This document shows positions 43,018 to 53,045 of a DNA stretch of 64,000 nt, piece by piece. Source of the stretch: Oxalobacteraceae bacterium (GTDB lineage Bacteria > Pseudomonadota > Gammaproteobacteria > Burkholderiales > Burkholderiaceae_D); NCBI GenBank assembly GCA_013284265.1, contig JABTBR010000027.1, positions 23,798 to 87,797 of the forward strand, written 5' to 3'. The notes beneath the pieces are model-generated. The model was given only the letters and a program-made list of their open reading frames with translations. It made no database searches and was not told the DNA's origin. A program made the position numbers and the translations under genes. How positions within the stretch are numbered: position 1 is the first letter of the stretch; every line of letters starts with the position of its first letter.

Positions 43018-44939
43018 GACCCATTCGCCTTGGCTGTGGCCACGGGCGGCGCGGCTGCCGGCGCTTCGCCATATGGCACGCTGTTAAGGGGCGCCTGGTC
43101 GGGCAGCAGATAGCGGTAGTCGCGGTAATCGCCGTTGACGCTGGCGTCCTTGACCACCACCGGGCGCATGAAAATGACCAGCTCGGTCTTGCTGCTGGCT
43201 TCATTCCGGTAGGAAAACAGATTGCCGACCACCGGCAGGCTGGACAGCCCCGGCACGCCATCCTTGGTATTGTCGACGGAGTCCTGCATCAGGCCGCCCA
43301 TGACGGCCACCTGGCCGCTGGACACTTTCATGATCGATTCCAGTTCGCGCGCCTGGATCACCGGCACCTTGCTCACCACCTGGTTCTTGGCCAGCTCGGG
43401 ATTCGGGTCTTGCACATAGCCGACGATGCGGGTGATGGTAGGACGCACATTGAGCGTGACTTCATCGCTGTCGGAAATCTGCGGCGTGACGCTCATGACG
43501 AAGCCCACCGGCACCGTTTCGAGGCGCGACTCGTAGGTCGCGGGGGTGGTGATGGTGTTGTCCGAGGCGCGCACGGCCGGCGTGACCTTGATCGAGAAGA
43601 AGACATTGTTGTCGACCACCTTGAGCAGCGCGGTCTGGTTGTTCAGGACGCTGATCTTGGGGCTGGACAGCACTTTGACCTTGCCGAACGATTCGAGCAG
43701 CTGGATGGTGGTGGCGATATTGCCCAGGCGCGAAGTCGGATTGGCGTAATTGAGCAGGAACACGCCCGGCGAGATGCCAGGCGACACCCCGGTGGGCAGG
43801 TTGGCGATGCCGACCTGGCCCTGGTTGAGCTTGAGTCCGCCCTTGCCCAGGCTGGACCAGTTGATGCCCTGCTGGTACTGGTCGCCCAGCCGCACTTCGA
43901 TGATGGTGGCTTCGATCAGCACCTGGCGCTTGGCCGCGCCGAGCACGATGTCGAGGAATTCCTGGATCTTTTCATGCTGGCGGCCGGTGGCGCGCACGGC
44001 GATCAGGCCGCCTTCGGCATTGACCACCACCGAGGCGTTGGCGCGGCTGTTGCCGCCGCCGGCCCGGTTTTGCTGGGAATACTGGGCCTGGGCGCCGTCG
44101 TACTGGGGCGCCGGCTGCATCACGGGGGCGGGCATGCCGGGCATTTGCTGGCCGGGCGGCTGCATCTGCTGCATCTGTTGCTGGGCCAGCTGCGCCTGCA
44201 GCAAGGCGGTCTGGGCGGCCATCTGCTGGGCCGCATTGTTATTCTCGCCGCCCTCGGCCGAGGAGGCGCGCAGCATGTCGCGGATATTCTTTTCCAGGCT
44301 GCCCCAGAAGTTATTGTCCGAACGGTTATTCACCGAGGTGGTGGAATTGTTATTGCCGGAGTTATTGTTATTGTTATTCGTGTTGACCGTGCTGCCTGGG
44401 CTATTGGTATTACTGGTGCTGGTATTGCCGCCGGCGCCGCCGCCGGCCGTGGAAATCTGGGTCGCGATATTCACGCTGCTATTGGTGCTGCGCGCAATAT
44501 TGACGTAATCGACTTTGTAATTGCGCCAGGTGGGCGCGTCCGGCAGCACCACCAGATTGCCGTTGTCGATTTCATAGCGCATGTCGACTTGCTTGGAAAT
44601 GCGGTTCAGCAATTGCGGCAGGGTCTGGTCGAGGGCGTTCAGCGTGACCGTGCCTTCGATGCCGGGATGGATGTCGACGTTCAGGCCGGCGTCGCGCGCC
44701 AGCGCGAACAGCAGCGACTGCACCTGCACCTTGTGCACGGTGACGCTATAGGTTTCCACCTTCTGGGCGGCCTTGGGCGGGGGCAGGGCGGCGCTCTGCT
44801 GCACCGGATCGGGAATGGCGCCGGCGGTGCGCGGCGTTTCCGTGATATGGCTGGGCGAAGTCGACAGGGGCGCGGTGGCGCAGCCTGACAACGCGGCGCA
44901 GCAAACGAGCGGCAGCAAGGGGGTCGCAAATTTTTTCAT
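43014..44939 (-). CDS. MshL/PilQ-type secretin lipoprotein (leftward system)
   Basis: A 641-residue outer-membrane secretin. Lipobox ALSGC at residues 16-20. An N-terminal domain (VHKVQVQSLLFALARDAGLNVDIHPGIEGTVTLNA) is an STN/N0 domain. Then comes an Asn/Thr/Gly-rich insert (about 160-215), a Gln/Met/Pro-rich segment, an N1 domain (VRATGRQHEKIQEFLDIVLGAA) and the secretin core (RQVLIEATIIEVRLGDQYQQG; VLSSPKISVLNNQTALLKV; VPVGFVMSVTPQIS; GQVAVMGGLMQD). The 141 bases upstream (44940-45080) are AT-rich and could contain an internal promoter; no promoter is certain. Confidence 0.92.
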   Translation of the reverse strand: MKKFATPLLPLVCCAALSGCATAPLSTSPSHITETPRTAGAIPDPVQQSAALPPPKAAQKVETYSVTVHKVQVQSLLFALARDAGLNVDIHPGIEGTVTLNALDQTLPQLLNRISKQVDMRYEIDNGNLVVLPDAPTWRNYKVDYVNIARSTNSSVNIATQISTAGGGAGGNTSTSNTNSPGSTVNTNNNNNNSGNNNSTTSVNNRSDNNFWGSLEKNIRDMLRASSAEGGENNNAAQQMAAQTALLQAQLAQQQMQQMQPPGQQMPGMPAPVMQPAPQYDGAQAQYSQQNRAGGGNSRANASVVVNAEGGLIAVRATGRQHEKIQEFLDIVLGAAKRQVLIEATIIEVRLGDQYQQGINWSSLGKGGLKLNQGQVGIANLPTGVSPGISPGVFLLNYANPTSRLGNIATTIQLLESFGKVKVLSSPKISVLNNQTALLKVVDNNVFFSIKVTPAVRASDNTITTPATYESRLETVPVGFVMSVTPQISDSDEVTLNVRPTITRIVGYVQDPNPELAKNQVVSKVPVIQARELESIMKVSSGQVAVMGGLMQDSVDNTKDGVPGLSSLPVVGNLFSYRNEASSKTELVIFMRPVVVKDASVNGDYRDYRYLLPDQAPLNSVPYGEAPAAAPPVATAKANGS

Positions 44940-45080
44940 TGTCCGGTCTGCCCTTTGGAATGCGCAATTAATTGTACTTTTGAAATTCTCATACCATCAT
45001 CTTACAAAAAACACTCTACAGCAATAATTAGGGATTCCATGGGCCGAATAAGCGCCGGCTTAGTTGCTTTTTGTGAAGCT

Positions 45081-46709
45081 TCACCATATCTCCCCCAGGC
45101 CCGCCGCGGCCACTTCGGAGCGGATCTTGCCGATCTCCTGTATCTGCGGCAGGTAGCCAAAACGCTCGGATAAGAGTTTTTGCATGGTCTCGGCCTGCTC
45201 GCGTTTGGCGAAACTGCCATAGACGATGGCGATCTGTACGCTGTCCGGATTCTTGACCCGGCGCGGATAGGCATGGACTTCGTTCAGGCCGATGGCCGCG
45301 CTGGTATCGAGCAGGAAGCGGTCCAGCCGCGCCTGTTCGCTGGCCGGCATGGTTTCAATTAACAAGCTCATGTGGCCAGACGGGGCGTCGCGCAGCCAGA
45401 TTTTGCTCGAGCGCAGCGCCAGTTTCGAAGGGCTGAGTGTGCCTGGCACGCTCGCGCCGGCCCTGGCCTGGCTGGGCGTGGCGGCGGCTGGCTGGCTCGA
45501 TGCCTTGGCAGCCGCTGCGACCGTGGCTGGTATGACCGTGGCCGCTGCGACGGTGGCCGGTACGACCGTGGCCGCTGCGGCAGCGGCGGGCGCGACGGCG
45601 GCAGTGGCGGACGCGGCTGGAGCTGCGGCGGGTGAGGTGGCCGCGGCTGCGGCTGCGGCGGCGGGGCCAGCGGCGGGCGAAGAAGCGGCAGTGCTGGGTG
45701 CGGCCTGGGCGGCGGGCCGCTGCGCGCCGCCGGGCTGGCCGGTAGCGGTGTGCTGCGCCGCCGCGACTGGCGCCGGCGCCGCGACGCGCGCCGGGACAGC
45801 GGAGCCGGCCGGCTGGCGCGGCATCAGCCAGGCAATGCCGCCGAGCAGCAGGGCGATCAGCAGCAGCAGGGCCACGGTGGCGATGCTGTTGCCGCTGAAG
45901 CGTTGTTTAAAGGGACTTTCCTGGATCGCCTCGCGCGCATGGTTCAGCTGCACGGTACGCGAATCGGCGGCGAAGGCGGCCAGCAAGGCCTTGTCGGCCA
46001 GGATATTGATGCGCCTGACGATGCCGCGCGACACTTTGGCGATCTGGCGCGACGCCGCGGCGCTGAAGATGGCCGGGCCGTCGTAGCCGGCCGCGCGCAG
46101 CCGGTGGGCCAGGAATTCGGGTACCAGGTCCGGCGCCATCGCGGGGACTTCAAAACTGTGGGTGATGCGTTCCTTGAGCTGGCGCATGCTCGGCAAATTC
46201 AGGTGCTCGTCCAGTTCCGGCTGGCCGAACAGCACGATCTGCAACAGCTTGTGGTGGGCCGTCTCCAGATTGGTCAGCAGGCGGATTTCCTCCAGCGTGG
46301 GCAGCGGCATCGCCTGCGCCTCTTCCACCAGCAGCACCACCTGCTTGCCGGCGCTGTGCTTGGCGATCAGGTCCGCGTGCAGTTCGCGCAAGACTTCGTC
46401 GCTGCGCTTGCCGTCCGGGTCCAGGCCCAGCTCGCCGGCGATGGCGAACAGCGCTTCGATCGGCGACAGGCTGGGATTGACCAGGTAGATCACTTCTATA
46501 TGGGCGGGCAACTGGCTTTCCAGCATGCGGCACAGCATGGTCTTGCCGCTGCCCACTTCGCCGGTGACCTTGATGATGCCTTCGCCCTGCATGACCACGT
46601 ACAGCAAGGCCTGCAGGATCTCCCCGCGCGTATTGCCTTCATAAAAGAAGGCGGGATTCGGCGTGATGCCGAAAGGAAGTTCATTGAGCCCGAAGTGTGC
46701 TTGGTACAT
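45081..46709 (-). CDS. MshM/ExeA-like AAA ATPase fused to a SPOR-type domain
   Basis: 542 residues from ATG 46709, chosen because AGGG lies just upstream and the start MYQAHFGLNELPFGITPNP matches the rightward MshM start. Walker A GEVGSGKTMLCR; Walker B VLLVEEAQAMPL, where the usual Asp-Glu is Glu-Glu. A membrane helix follows at about 278-298. Next is a long Ala/Pro/Val-rich linker (about 300-430) made of imprecise repeats such as PATVAAATV, then a C-terminal SPOR-like domain (VQIAIVYGSFAKREQAETMQKLLSERFGYLPQI) that could bind denuded peptidoglycan. The canonical MshM lacks this extension. It lies eight bases after the ABC ATPase. Confidence 0.85.
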   Translation of the reverse strand: MYQAHFGLNELPFGITPNPAFFYEGNTRGEILQALLYVVMQGEGIIKVTGEVGSGKTMLCRMLESQLPAHIEVIYLVNPSLSPIEALFAIAGELGLDPDGKRSDEVLRELHADLIAKHSAGKQVVLLVEEAQAMPLPTLEEIRLLTNLETAHHKLLQIVLFGQPELDEHLNLPSMRQLKERITHSFEVPAMAPDLVPEFLAHRLRAAGYDGPAIFSAAASRQIAKVSRGIVRRINILADKALLAAFAADSRTVQLNHAREAIQESPFKQRFSGNSIATVALLLLIALLLGGIAWLMPRQPAGSAVPARVAAPAPVAAAQHTATGQPGGAQRPAAQAAPSTAASSPAAGPAAAAAAAATSPAAAPAASATAAVAPAAAAAATVVPATVAAATVIPATVAAAAKASSQPAAATPSQARAGASVPGTLSPSKLALRSSKIWLRDAPSGHMSLLIETMPASEQARLDRFLLDTSAAIGLNEVHAYPRRVKNPDSVQIAIVYGSFAKREQAETMQKLLSERFGYLPQIQEIGKIRSEVAAAGLGEIW

Positions 46710-46716
46710 GGCCACC

Positions 46717-47433
46717 CTACTGTATACAGGTCATGAAGGCTTGCTCCAGGCTGGACGCGGCGTAGCGGCTGCGGCATTCGGCCGGCGTGCCCACGAAGGC
46801 GATGCGCCCCTGATGCAGGATGGCCATACGATCGCATAATTCTTCGACGTCCGCCAGCGTATGCGAAGTAAAGAATAGTCCGCTGCCCTGGTCGCGGGTG
46901 CGCTGCAGTTGCTGCTTGAACAGGGCGCGCGCCTTCGGGTCGAGTCCGCTCATCGGCTCGTCCAGTATATACATGGGCTTGCGCGCGAGGAAACAGGCGG
47001 CCAGTCCCAGCTTTTGCGTCATCCCCTTCGAGTACTGGCGCACGGTCTGACTCAGCGCGGCGGGCGCCAGATCGAGCGCGGCCAGCATCGCATCGACGGC
47101 GGCCGGCTCGTAGGCCAGGCCTTGCAGACTGAGCACATAGCGCAGGAAGTCGGCGCCGTTCAGATAGTAGGGGGGGATAAAGCGTTCGGGCAGAAACGCC
47201 AGCGGCGCGCGCGCGGCGGGCACACTGTGCGGCTGGTCAAAGATCTCGATGCTACCCCCGTCGACGGCGCAAAAATCGAACAGGCATTTGATCAGGCTGG
47301 TCTTGCCGGCGCCATTGACGCCGACCAGGCCGAAGAACTCGCCCTGCGCGACTTCCAGATCCACGCCCTGCAGCACGCTATGCCGGGCATAACGTTTGAC
47401 GACTTGCTGGAAGCGCAATGCGGGAACGGTCAT
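46717..47433 (-). CDS. ABC transporter ATP-binding protein, first gene of the leftward pilus operon
   Basis: A 238-residue ATPase. Walker A GVNGAGKTSLIKCL, signature VRQYSKGMTQKLGLAA, Walker B PMYILDEPMSGLDP, switch His in FFTSHTLADVEEL. It is closest in style to CcmA/NatA/YhaQ-type subunits that pair with ABC-2 permeases. No strong ribosome binding site precedes ATG 47433. The only permease in the operon is at 33544-34320, so the two halves bracket the pilus genes. The divergent mshE starts 214 bases away. Confidence 0.93.
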   Translation of the reverse strand: MTVPALRFQQVVKRYARHSVLQGVDLEVAQGEFFGLVGVNGAGKTSLIKCLFDFCAVDGGSIEIFDQPHSVPAARAPLAFLPERFIPPYYLNGADFLRYVLSLQGLAYEPAAVDAMLAALDLAPAALSQTVRQYSKGMTQKLGLAACFLARKPMYILDEPMSGLDPKARALFKQQLQRTRDQGSGLFFTSHTLADVEELCDRMAILHQGRIAFVGTPAECRSRYAASSLEQAFMTCIQ

Positions 47434-47522
47434 TTAGAAGCGGTAACAGGCGGCTAGCGCGCACCAGAGTAAGAGCGACCCACACTGTAGCGCATTCCGT
47501 GGCATTTTTGCTAGTTGCAGTT

Positions 47523-47535
47523 GTGAAATTTTCAC
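47523..47535. promoter_or_regulatory. palindrome GTGAAA-T-TTTCAC in the divergent intergenic region
   Basis: Perfect 6-bp arms around one base, lying in the AT-rich centre of the 214-bp gap between the two pilus operons. It could be an operator shared by both, but it could also be chance. Confidence 0.35.
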
Positions 47536-47583
47536 TTATGTAGCCCTTGACGCGACGAAAATCCGACCTGAGCCTGAACAGTG

Positions 47584-47612
47584 CTGGCAAGCATGGTGTT
47601 CTGGCTTAGAAT
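47584..47612 (+). promoter_or_regulatory. predicted sigma70 promoter of the msh operon
   Basis: CTGGCA (47584-47589) and TAGAAT (47607-47612) are 17 bases apart, giving a start about 30 bases before the mshE ATG. Confidence 0.5.
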
Positions 47613-47647
47613 GGCCGCAGGCGAACGCGATCTCGACAGGAGCAAGT

Positions 47648-49351
<1,704 letters not shown>

Positions 49352-49352
49352 C

Positions 49353-50588
49353 GTGCCATTCTTTGCCTATAAAGGACGCAACGCTCGGGGGGAGCTGATG
49401 CAGGGCGTGCTGGAAGGCGCCGACAGCGGCGCCGTGGCCGATCAGTTGTTCAATACCGGCGTGACACCGATCGAGATCGCCGCCACCAGCAAGGCCGTCA
49501 GCGTCAGCGACGGCGACCCGTGGTGGCAGCGCCTGACCGAAAAAAAGGTCAACCATATGGATGTGCAGCTGTTCAGCCGCCAGTTGTATACCCTGCTCAA
49601 GTCCGGCGTGCCCATCATGCGCGGCCTGGCCGGTTTGCAGGAATCGGCCATCAGCAAGGCCTTCGGCCGGGTGCTCAAGGATCTGCGCGAATCGCTCGAC
49701 TCCGGACGCGAACTGTCGGCCGCGATGCGCCGCCATCCCACCGTGTTCTCGCAGTTCTACCTGTCGATGGTGCGGGTGGGGGAGATGACGGGACGGCTGG
49801 AAGAGGTGTTCCTGCGCCTGTTCGACCATATGGAATTCGACCGCGATATGCGCGAGCGCATCAAGACGGCTACCCGTTATCCCAGCTTTGTGATCTTCGC
49901 CATGGTCGCGGCGATGGTGATCGTGAATATCTTCGTGATTCCCGCCTTCGTCAAGGTGTTCGAAGGCTTTCATGCCGAACTGCCTTTGATGACGCGCATC
50001 CTGATCGGCACCTCGCACTTCACCGTGGCCTACTGGCCGGTAATGCTGGTGACGGCCATCGGGGGGCTGCTGGCCTTCCGTTCCTGGGTCGGTACGGCCA
50101 AGGGCTTATATCAGTGGGACAAGTTCAAGCTGCGCATTCCGATCGCCGGCAAGATCGTGCTGAAGGGGACGATGGCCCGCTTCGCGCGCAGCTTTGCGCT
50201 GTCGAGCCGCAGCGGGGTGCCCATCGTGCAGGCGCTGACGGTGGTGGCGCAGACGGTGGACAATGCCTATCTGTCGGCCCGGGTCGAGCAGATGCGCGAC
50301 GGCGTGGAGCGCGGCGAGAGCATCCTGCGCACGGCCACCGCCGCCAATGTGTTCACGCCGGTGGTGCTGCAGATGATCGCCGTCGGCGAGGAAACCGGCT
50401 CGCTCGACGAGTTGATGGATGAAATCGCGCAAATGTACGAGCGCGAGGTCGACTATGAACTCAAGACCCTGTCGGCCCAGATCGAACCGATCCTGATCAC
50501 CTTCCTTGGCGTGATGGTACTGGTGCTGGCGCTGGGCATTTTCCTGCCGATCTGGGATCTGGGCAAAGCGGCGCTGCATCCAAAATGA
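49353..50588 (+). CDS. mshG: MSHA inner-membrane platform protein MshG
   Basis: 411 residues from GTG 49353, one base after the mshE stop; longer frames would overlap mshE. GspF repeats lie at about residues 70-195 (LFSRQLYTLLKSGVPIMRGL) and 275-397 (ARFARSFALSSRSGVPIVQAL, AVGEETGSLDELMDEIAQMY). Three membrane helices (about 170-195, 220-245, 378-402). It couples MshE rotation to pilin extraction. Confidence 0.93.
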   Translation: MPFFAYKGRNARGELMQGVLEGADSGAVADQLFNTGVTPIEIAATSKAVSVSDGDPWWQRLTEKKVNHMDVQLFSRQLYTLLKSGVPIMRGLAGLQESAISKAFGRVLKDLRESLDSGRELSAAMRRHPTVFSQFYLSMVRVGEMTGRLEEVFLRLFDHMEFDRDMRERIKTATRYPSFVIFAMVAAMVIVNIFVIPAFVKVFEGFHAELPLMTRILIGTSHFTVAYWPVMLVTAIGGLLAFRSWVGTAKGLYQWDKFKLRIPIAGKIVLKGTMARFARSFALSSRSGVPIVQALTVVAQTVDNAYLSARVEQMRDGVERGESILRTATAANVFTPVVLQMIAVGEETGSLDELMDEIAQMYEREVDYELKTLSAQIEPILITFLGVMVLVLALGIFLPIWDLGKAALHPK

Positions 50589-51124
50589 GCGGAATGCCGC
50601 CGCGGGCAATGATTGTGACTCCATTGCAACAATTCCGGCGGCGTGGTTCGGGTCTGTTCGAGTTTGCCGTGGCGGTGATTGTGATCGGGATTTTGAGCAC
50701 GATATTGTTAAATCGCATGCACGCCTATCAGCTTGAGGCGGAGCGCGTGGCGGTGGACATGACGGTGGCCAATCTGCGGGAGGCACTGAAAATTCGCCTC
50801 GCGGAAGGCAATTTGCCCGGGCGCAAGCCCGATCTGGATGAATTGGCAGAGCAAAACCCGCTGAACTGGCTGGCCGAAAAGCCGCGCAATTACGCGGGCG
50901 AGTTCTACGCCCCGGCGCGCCAGGATGTCCAGCCCGGCAACTGGTATTTTGACCGTCGTGACAAAACGCTGGTCTATCTGTTAAATACTGGCAAAACTTT
51001 TTCCCTATCTCAATTGTACGCGTTGAAATTCAAGGTAAAATTCAATCGCTTGCCCACGAATCTCGCCAAGCCGACCGGTGCGCCGCCCCAAGATGGCGTG
51101 ACCTTAGAACAAATTCAGGGATAA
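50585..51124 (+). CDS. mshF: MshF-like membrane protein
   Basis: A 179-residue bitopic protein, ATGA-coupled to mshG. The membrane segment SGLFEFAVAVIVIGILSTILL resembles a pilin stem but lacks the GFTLxE cleavage motif. The periplasmic part is helical (YQLEAERVAVDMTVANLREAL) followed by a small domain. Position between mshG and mshA, and this architecture, match Vibrio MshF; its exact role in MSHA assembly is not established. Confidence 0.7.
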   Translation: MSGMPPRAMIVTPLQQFRRRGSGLFEFAVAVIVIGILSTILLNRMHAYQLEAERVAVDMTVANLREALKIRLAEGNLPGRKPDLDELAEQNPLNWLAEKPRNYAGEFYAPARQDVQPGNWYFDRRDKTLVYLLNTGKTFSLSQLYALKFKVKFNRLPTNLAKPTGAPPQDGVTLEQIQG

Positions 51125-51195
51125 AAAACGCCGCCCCCATTGGCCCGCGTTATCGCCTCGCTTTTTTGGACACACTAGTCGATTTGGAGATTTCA

Positions 51196-51750
51196 ATGAA
51201 CAAACAAACCATGCGCGCAATTCGTCAACCAGCCCAGGCCGGTTTTACCCTGATTGAATTGATCGTGGTGATTGTAATTCTGGGCATCCTGGCGGCGACT
51301 GCGCTGCCGCGCTTTGCCAACCTGGGCGGCTCGGCCCGGGTCGCCAGCCTGAATGCGGCGCGCGGGGCCTTGCAGACCACTTCATCGATGGTGCATGGGC
51401 AGTGGCTGATCAATGCCGCCGGCCCGTTCACGCTGGAAGGTATCACGGTGCCGGTGACAGTGGCCGCCGCGACCAGTGCAGCCGGCTATCCGGCTGTGTC
51501 GAGCAACGATTTTGCTACCGCCGCAGGCCTGACCGTGAACGATTACACTGTCACGGCCAACAATACCAACGCCATAGTTGCTGCGACTGCGACCGCGCCG
51601 GCTATCCCTGCATTTGGATATACGGTGGTGCCCGCCAGTGTCGCTGGGACTGCAACGGCGGTAAATTGTTTCATCTCATATTCCCAGCCAACAGCGCCGA
51701 ACACCACGCCAACCATTTCGGCGCCGCCGACGGACGCCGCCTGCCAGTAA
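51196..51750 (+). CDS. mshA: major MSHA-type pilin MshA
   Basis: A 184-residue prepilin. ATG 51196 has GGAG six bases upstream. A 15-residue leader with Gln/Ala precedes the peptidase site G/FTLIELIVVIVILGILAATALPRF, the class IV pilin stem with Glu5. Val/Thr/Ala-rich globular body, and a C-terminal disulfide pair (CFISYSQ near residue 158, and the terminal AAC). It is placed after mshF, with mshC, D, O and P following. It is the expected shaft subunit of the adhesive MSHA fibre. mshB, a second pilin in Vibrio, is missing. Confidence 0.9.
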   Translation: MNKQTMRAIRQPAQAGFTLIELIVVIVILGILAATALPRFANLGGSARVASLNAARGALQTTSSMVHGQWLINAAGPFTLEGITVPVTVAAATSAAGYPAVSSNDFATAAGLTVNDYTVTANNTNAIVAATATAPAIPAFGYTVVPASVAGTATAVNCFISYSQPTAPNTTPTISAPPTDAACQ

Positions 51751-51766
51751 GCGCCATCACTGGCCG

Positions 51767-52396
51767 ATGCCAGGCCGCGACTTGAACAGGCCATCTCTCC
51801 GACCGCGCTGCCATTCATGCCAGCGCGGTTTCACCATGGTGGAACTGGTGATCGTGATCGTTGTCATGGGCATATTGGGCGCCATCGGCGCAGCGCGCTT
51901 CTTCGACAACAGCAGCTTCGCCGCGCGCGAGTACGCCGACCAGGTCAAGGCCATCATCCGCTACGGACAAAAGCTGGCCGTGGCCCAGAACCGTCCTATT
52001 TTCGTCAACGCCATCGGCAACCGCTTCGCCCTATGCAGCCGCTCGACCTGCGCGCTGGCGGAACTGATCGCCGCGCCGGGCCTGAACAACAGCGGCAGTA
52101 CCCGAACGCGCCTGTTTTGCACGGTGGGCGGGGTCTACCGCTCGAGCTGGATGTGCGAGGGCATTCCGTCCGGCGTGTTTCTTGCGTCCAGCCGTTCGGC
52201 CGAGGTGGGAACCTCCGGATTTTTCTACTTCGATGCCATGGGCCGACCCTATAACGCCGCAGACGTCAGCAAGATCAGCCCTGTCAACCCGGCGGGCATG
52301 CCATCGGCCTTCACCGCGCCGCTGACGGTCACGCTCACCAGCGGCACGGCCAGCGTGGTGCTGATGATCGAGCCGGAGACCGGCTATGTACACTAA
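51767..52396 (+). CDS. mshC: minor MSHA pilin MshC
   Basis: A 209-residue prepilin. A basic leader ends CHSCQRG before the site G/FTMVELVIVIVVMGILGAIGA. The globular part has Cys pairs (ALCSRSTCAL; RLFCTVGG, SWMCEG), typical for minor pilins that prime the fibre tip. No strong ribosome binding site is visible; it starts 16 bases after mshA. Its stop overlaps the start of mshD. Confidence 0.83.
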   Translation: MPGRDLNRPSLRPRCHSCQRGFTMVELVIVIVVMGILGAIGAARFFDNSSFAAREYADQVKAIIRYGQKLAVAQNRPIFVNAIGNRFALCSRSTCALAELIAAPGLNNSGSTRTRLFCTVGGVYRSSWMCEGIPSGVFLASSRSAEVGTSGFFYFDAMGRPYNAADVSKISPVNPAGMPSAFTAPLTVTLTSGTASVVLMIEPETGYVH

Positions 52397-53045
52397 GCCT
52401 ATGCCGCGCCGATGGCGGCGCCAGCGCGGCCTGAGCATCATTGAACTGGTGATGTTCATCGTCATCATGGGGATCGCCGCCGTCGGCGTGCTGCAGATGC
52501 TGAACCTGTCGACCCGCAGCAGCGCCGACCCGGTGCGCCGCAAGCAGGCGCTGATGCTGGCCGAAGCTTTGCTGGAGGAGGTGGAGCTGGCGCGGTTTAC
52601 GTTCTGCGATCCGACCGATCCGGCCGCCGCCACCGCTACCAGCCCGGCAGGCTGCACCATACCTGAGATCATGGGCCCTGAATTCTCGTCGGCCGTGCGG
52701 CCCTTCGATAATGTGAGCGACTATATCACCGCGGCCGGCGGGGCTCAGCAAGCCTTTCTGCGCAACGGAGTTCTGGTCGATGCCGCCGGCGCGGCCTTTG
52801 GCGGCAATCCCATCATTCCTGGTTCCAGCGCGCTGTCCGGCTTTACGGTGACCCTGGCGATCAACCCCGTCGTGTCGCTGGGACCGGCCGCTGCAGCGGG
52901 CATTACGCCGGTCACATCGACTGCGGCACCGGCCACGATGGAAGCGCTGTTATTGACCGTCAACGTCAGCTACGGCAGCGGCACCAATGATTTTGTGCGG
53001 CTCGATGGCTACCGCACCCGCTACGCGCCGAATCATCTGCCATGA
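52386..53045 (+). CDS. mshD: minor MSHA pilin MshD
   Basis: 219 residues from ATG 52386, with GGAG in the upstream gene. The prepilin-like segment RQRGLSIIELVMFIVIMGIAAVGVLQML carries Glu5 (SIIEL). LAEALLEEVELARFTFC follows, characteristic of MshD/PilV-like minor pilins. ATGA overlap with mshO. Confidence 0.85.
   Translation: MYTKPMPRRWRRQRGLSIIELVMFIVIMGIAAVGVLQMLNLSTRSSADPVRRKQALMLAEALLEEVELARFTFCDPTDPAAATATSPAGCTIPEIMGPEFSSAVRPFDNVSDYITAAGGAQQAFLRNGVLVDAAGAAFGGNPIIPGSSALSGFTVTLAINPVVSLGPAAAAGITPVTSTAAPATMEALLLTVNVSYGSGTNDFVRLDGYRTRYAPNHLP

Noticed and set aside
47434..47647. Sigma54 promoter for the msh operon
   Set aside because: GG and GC pairs at the required 10-base spacing were not found; a sigma70-type candidate fits better.
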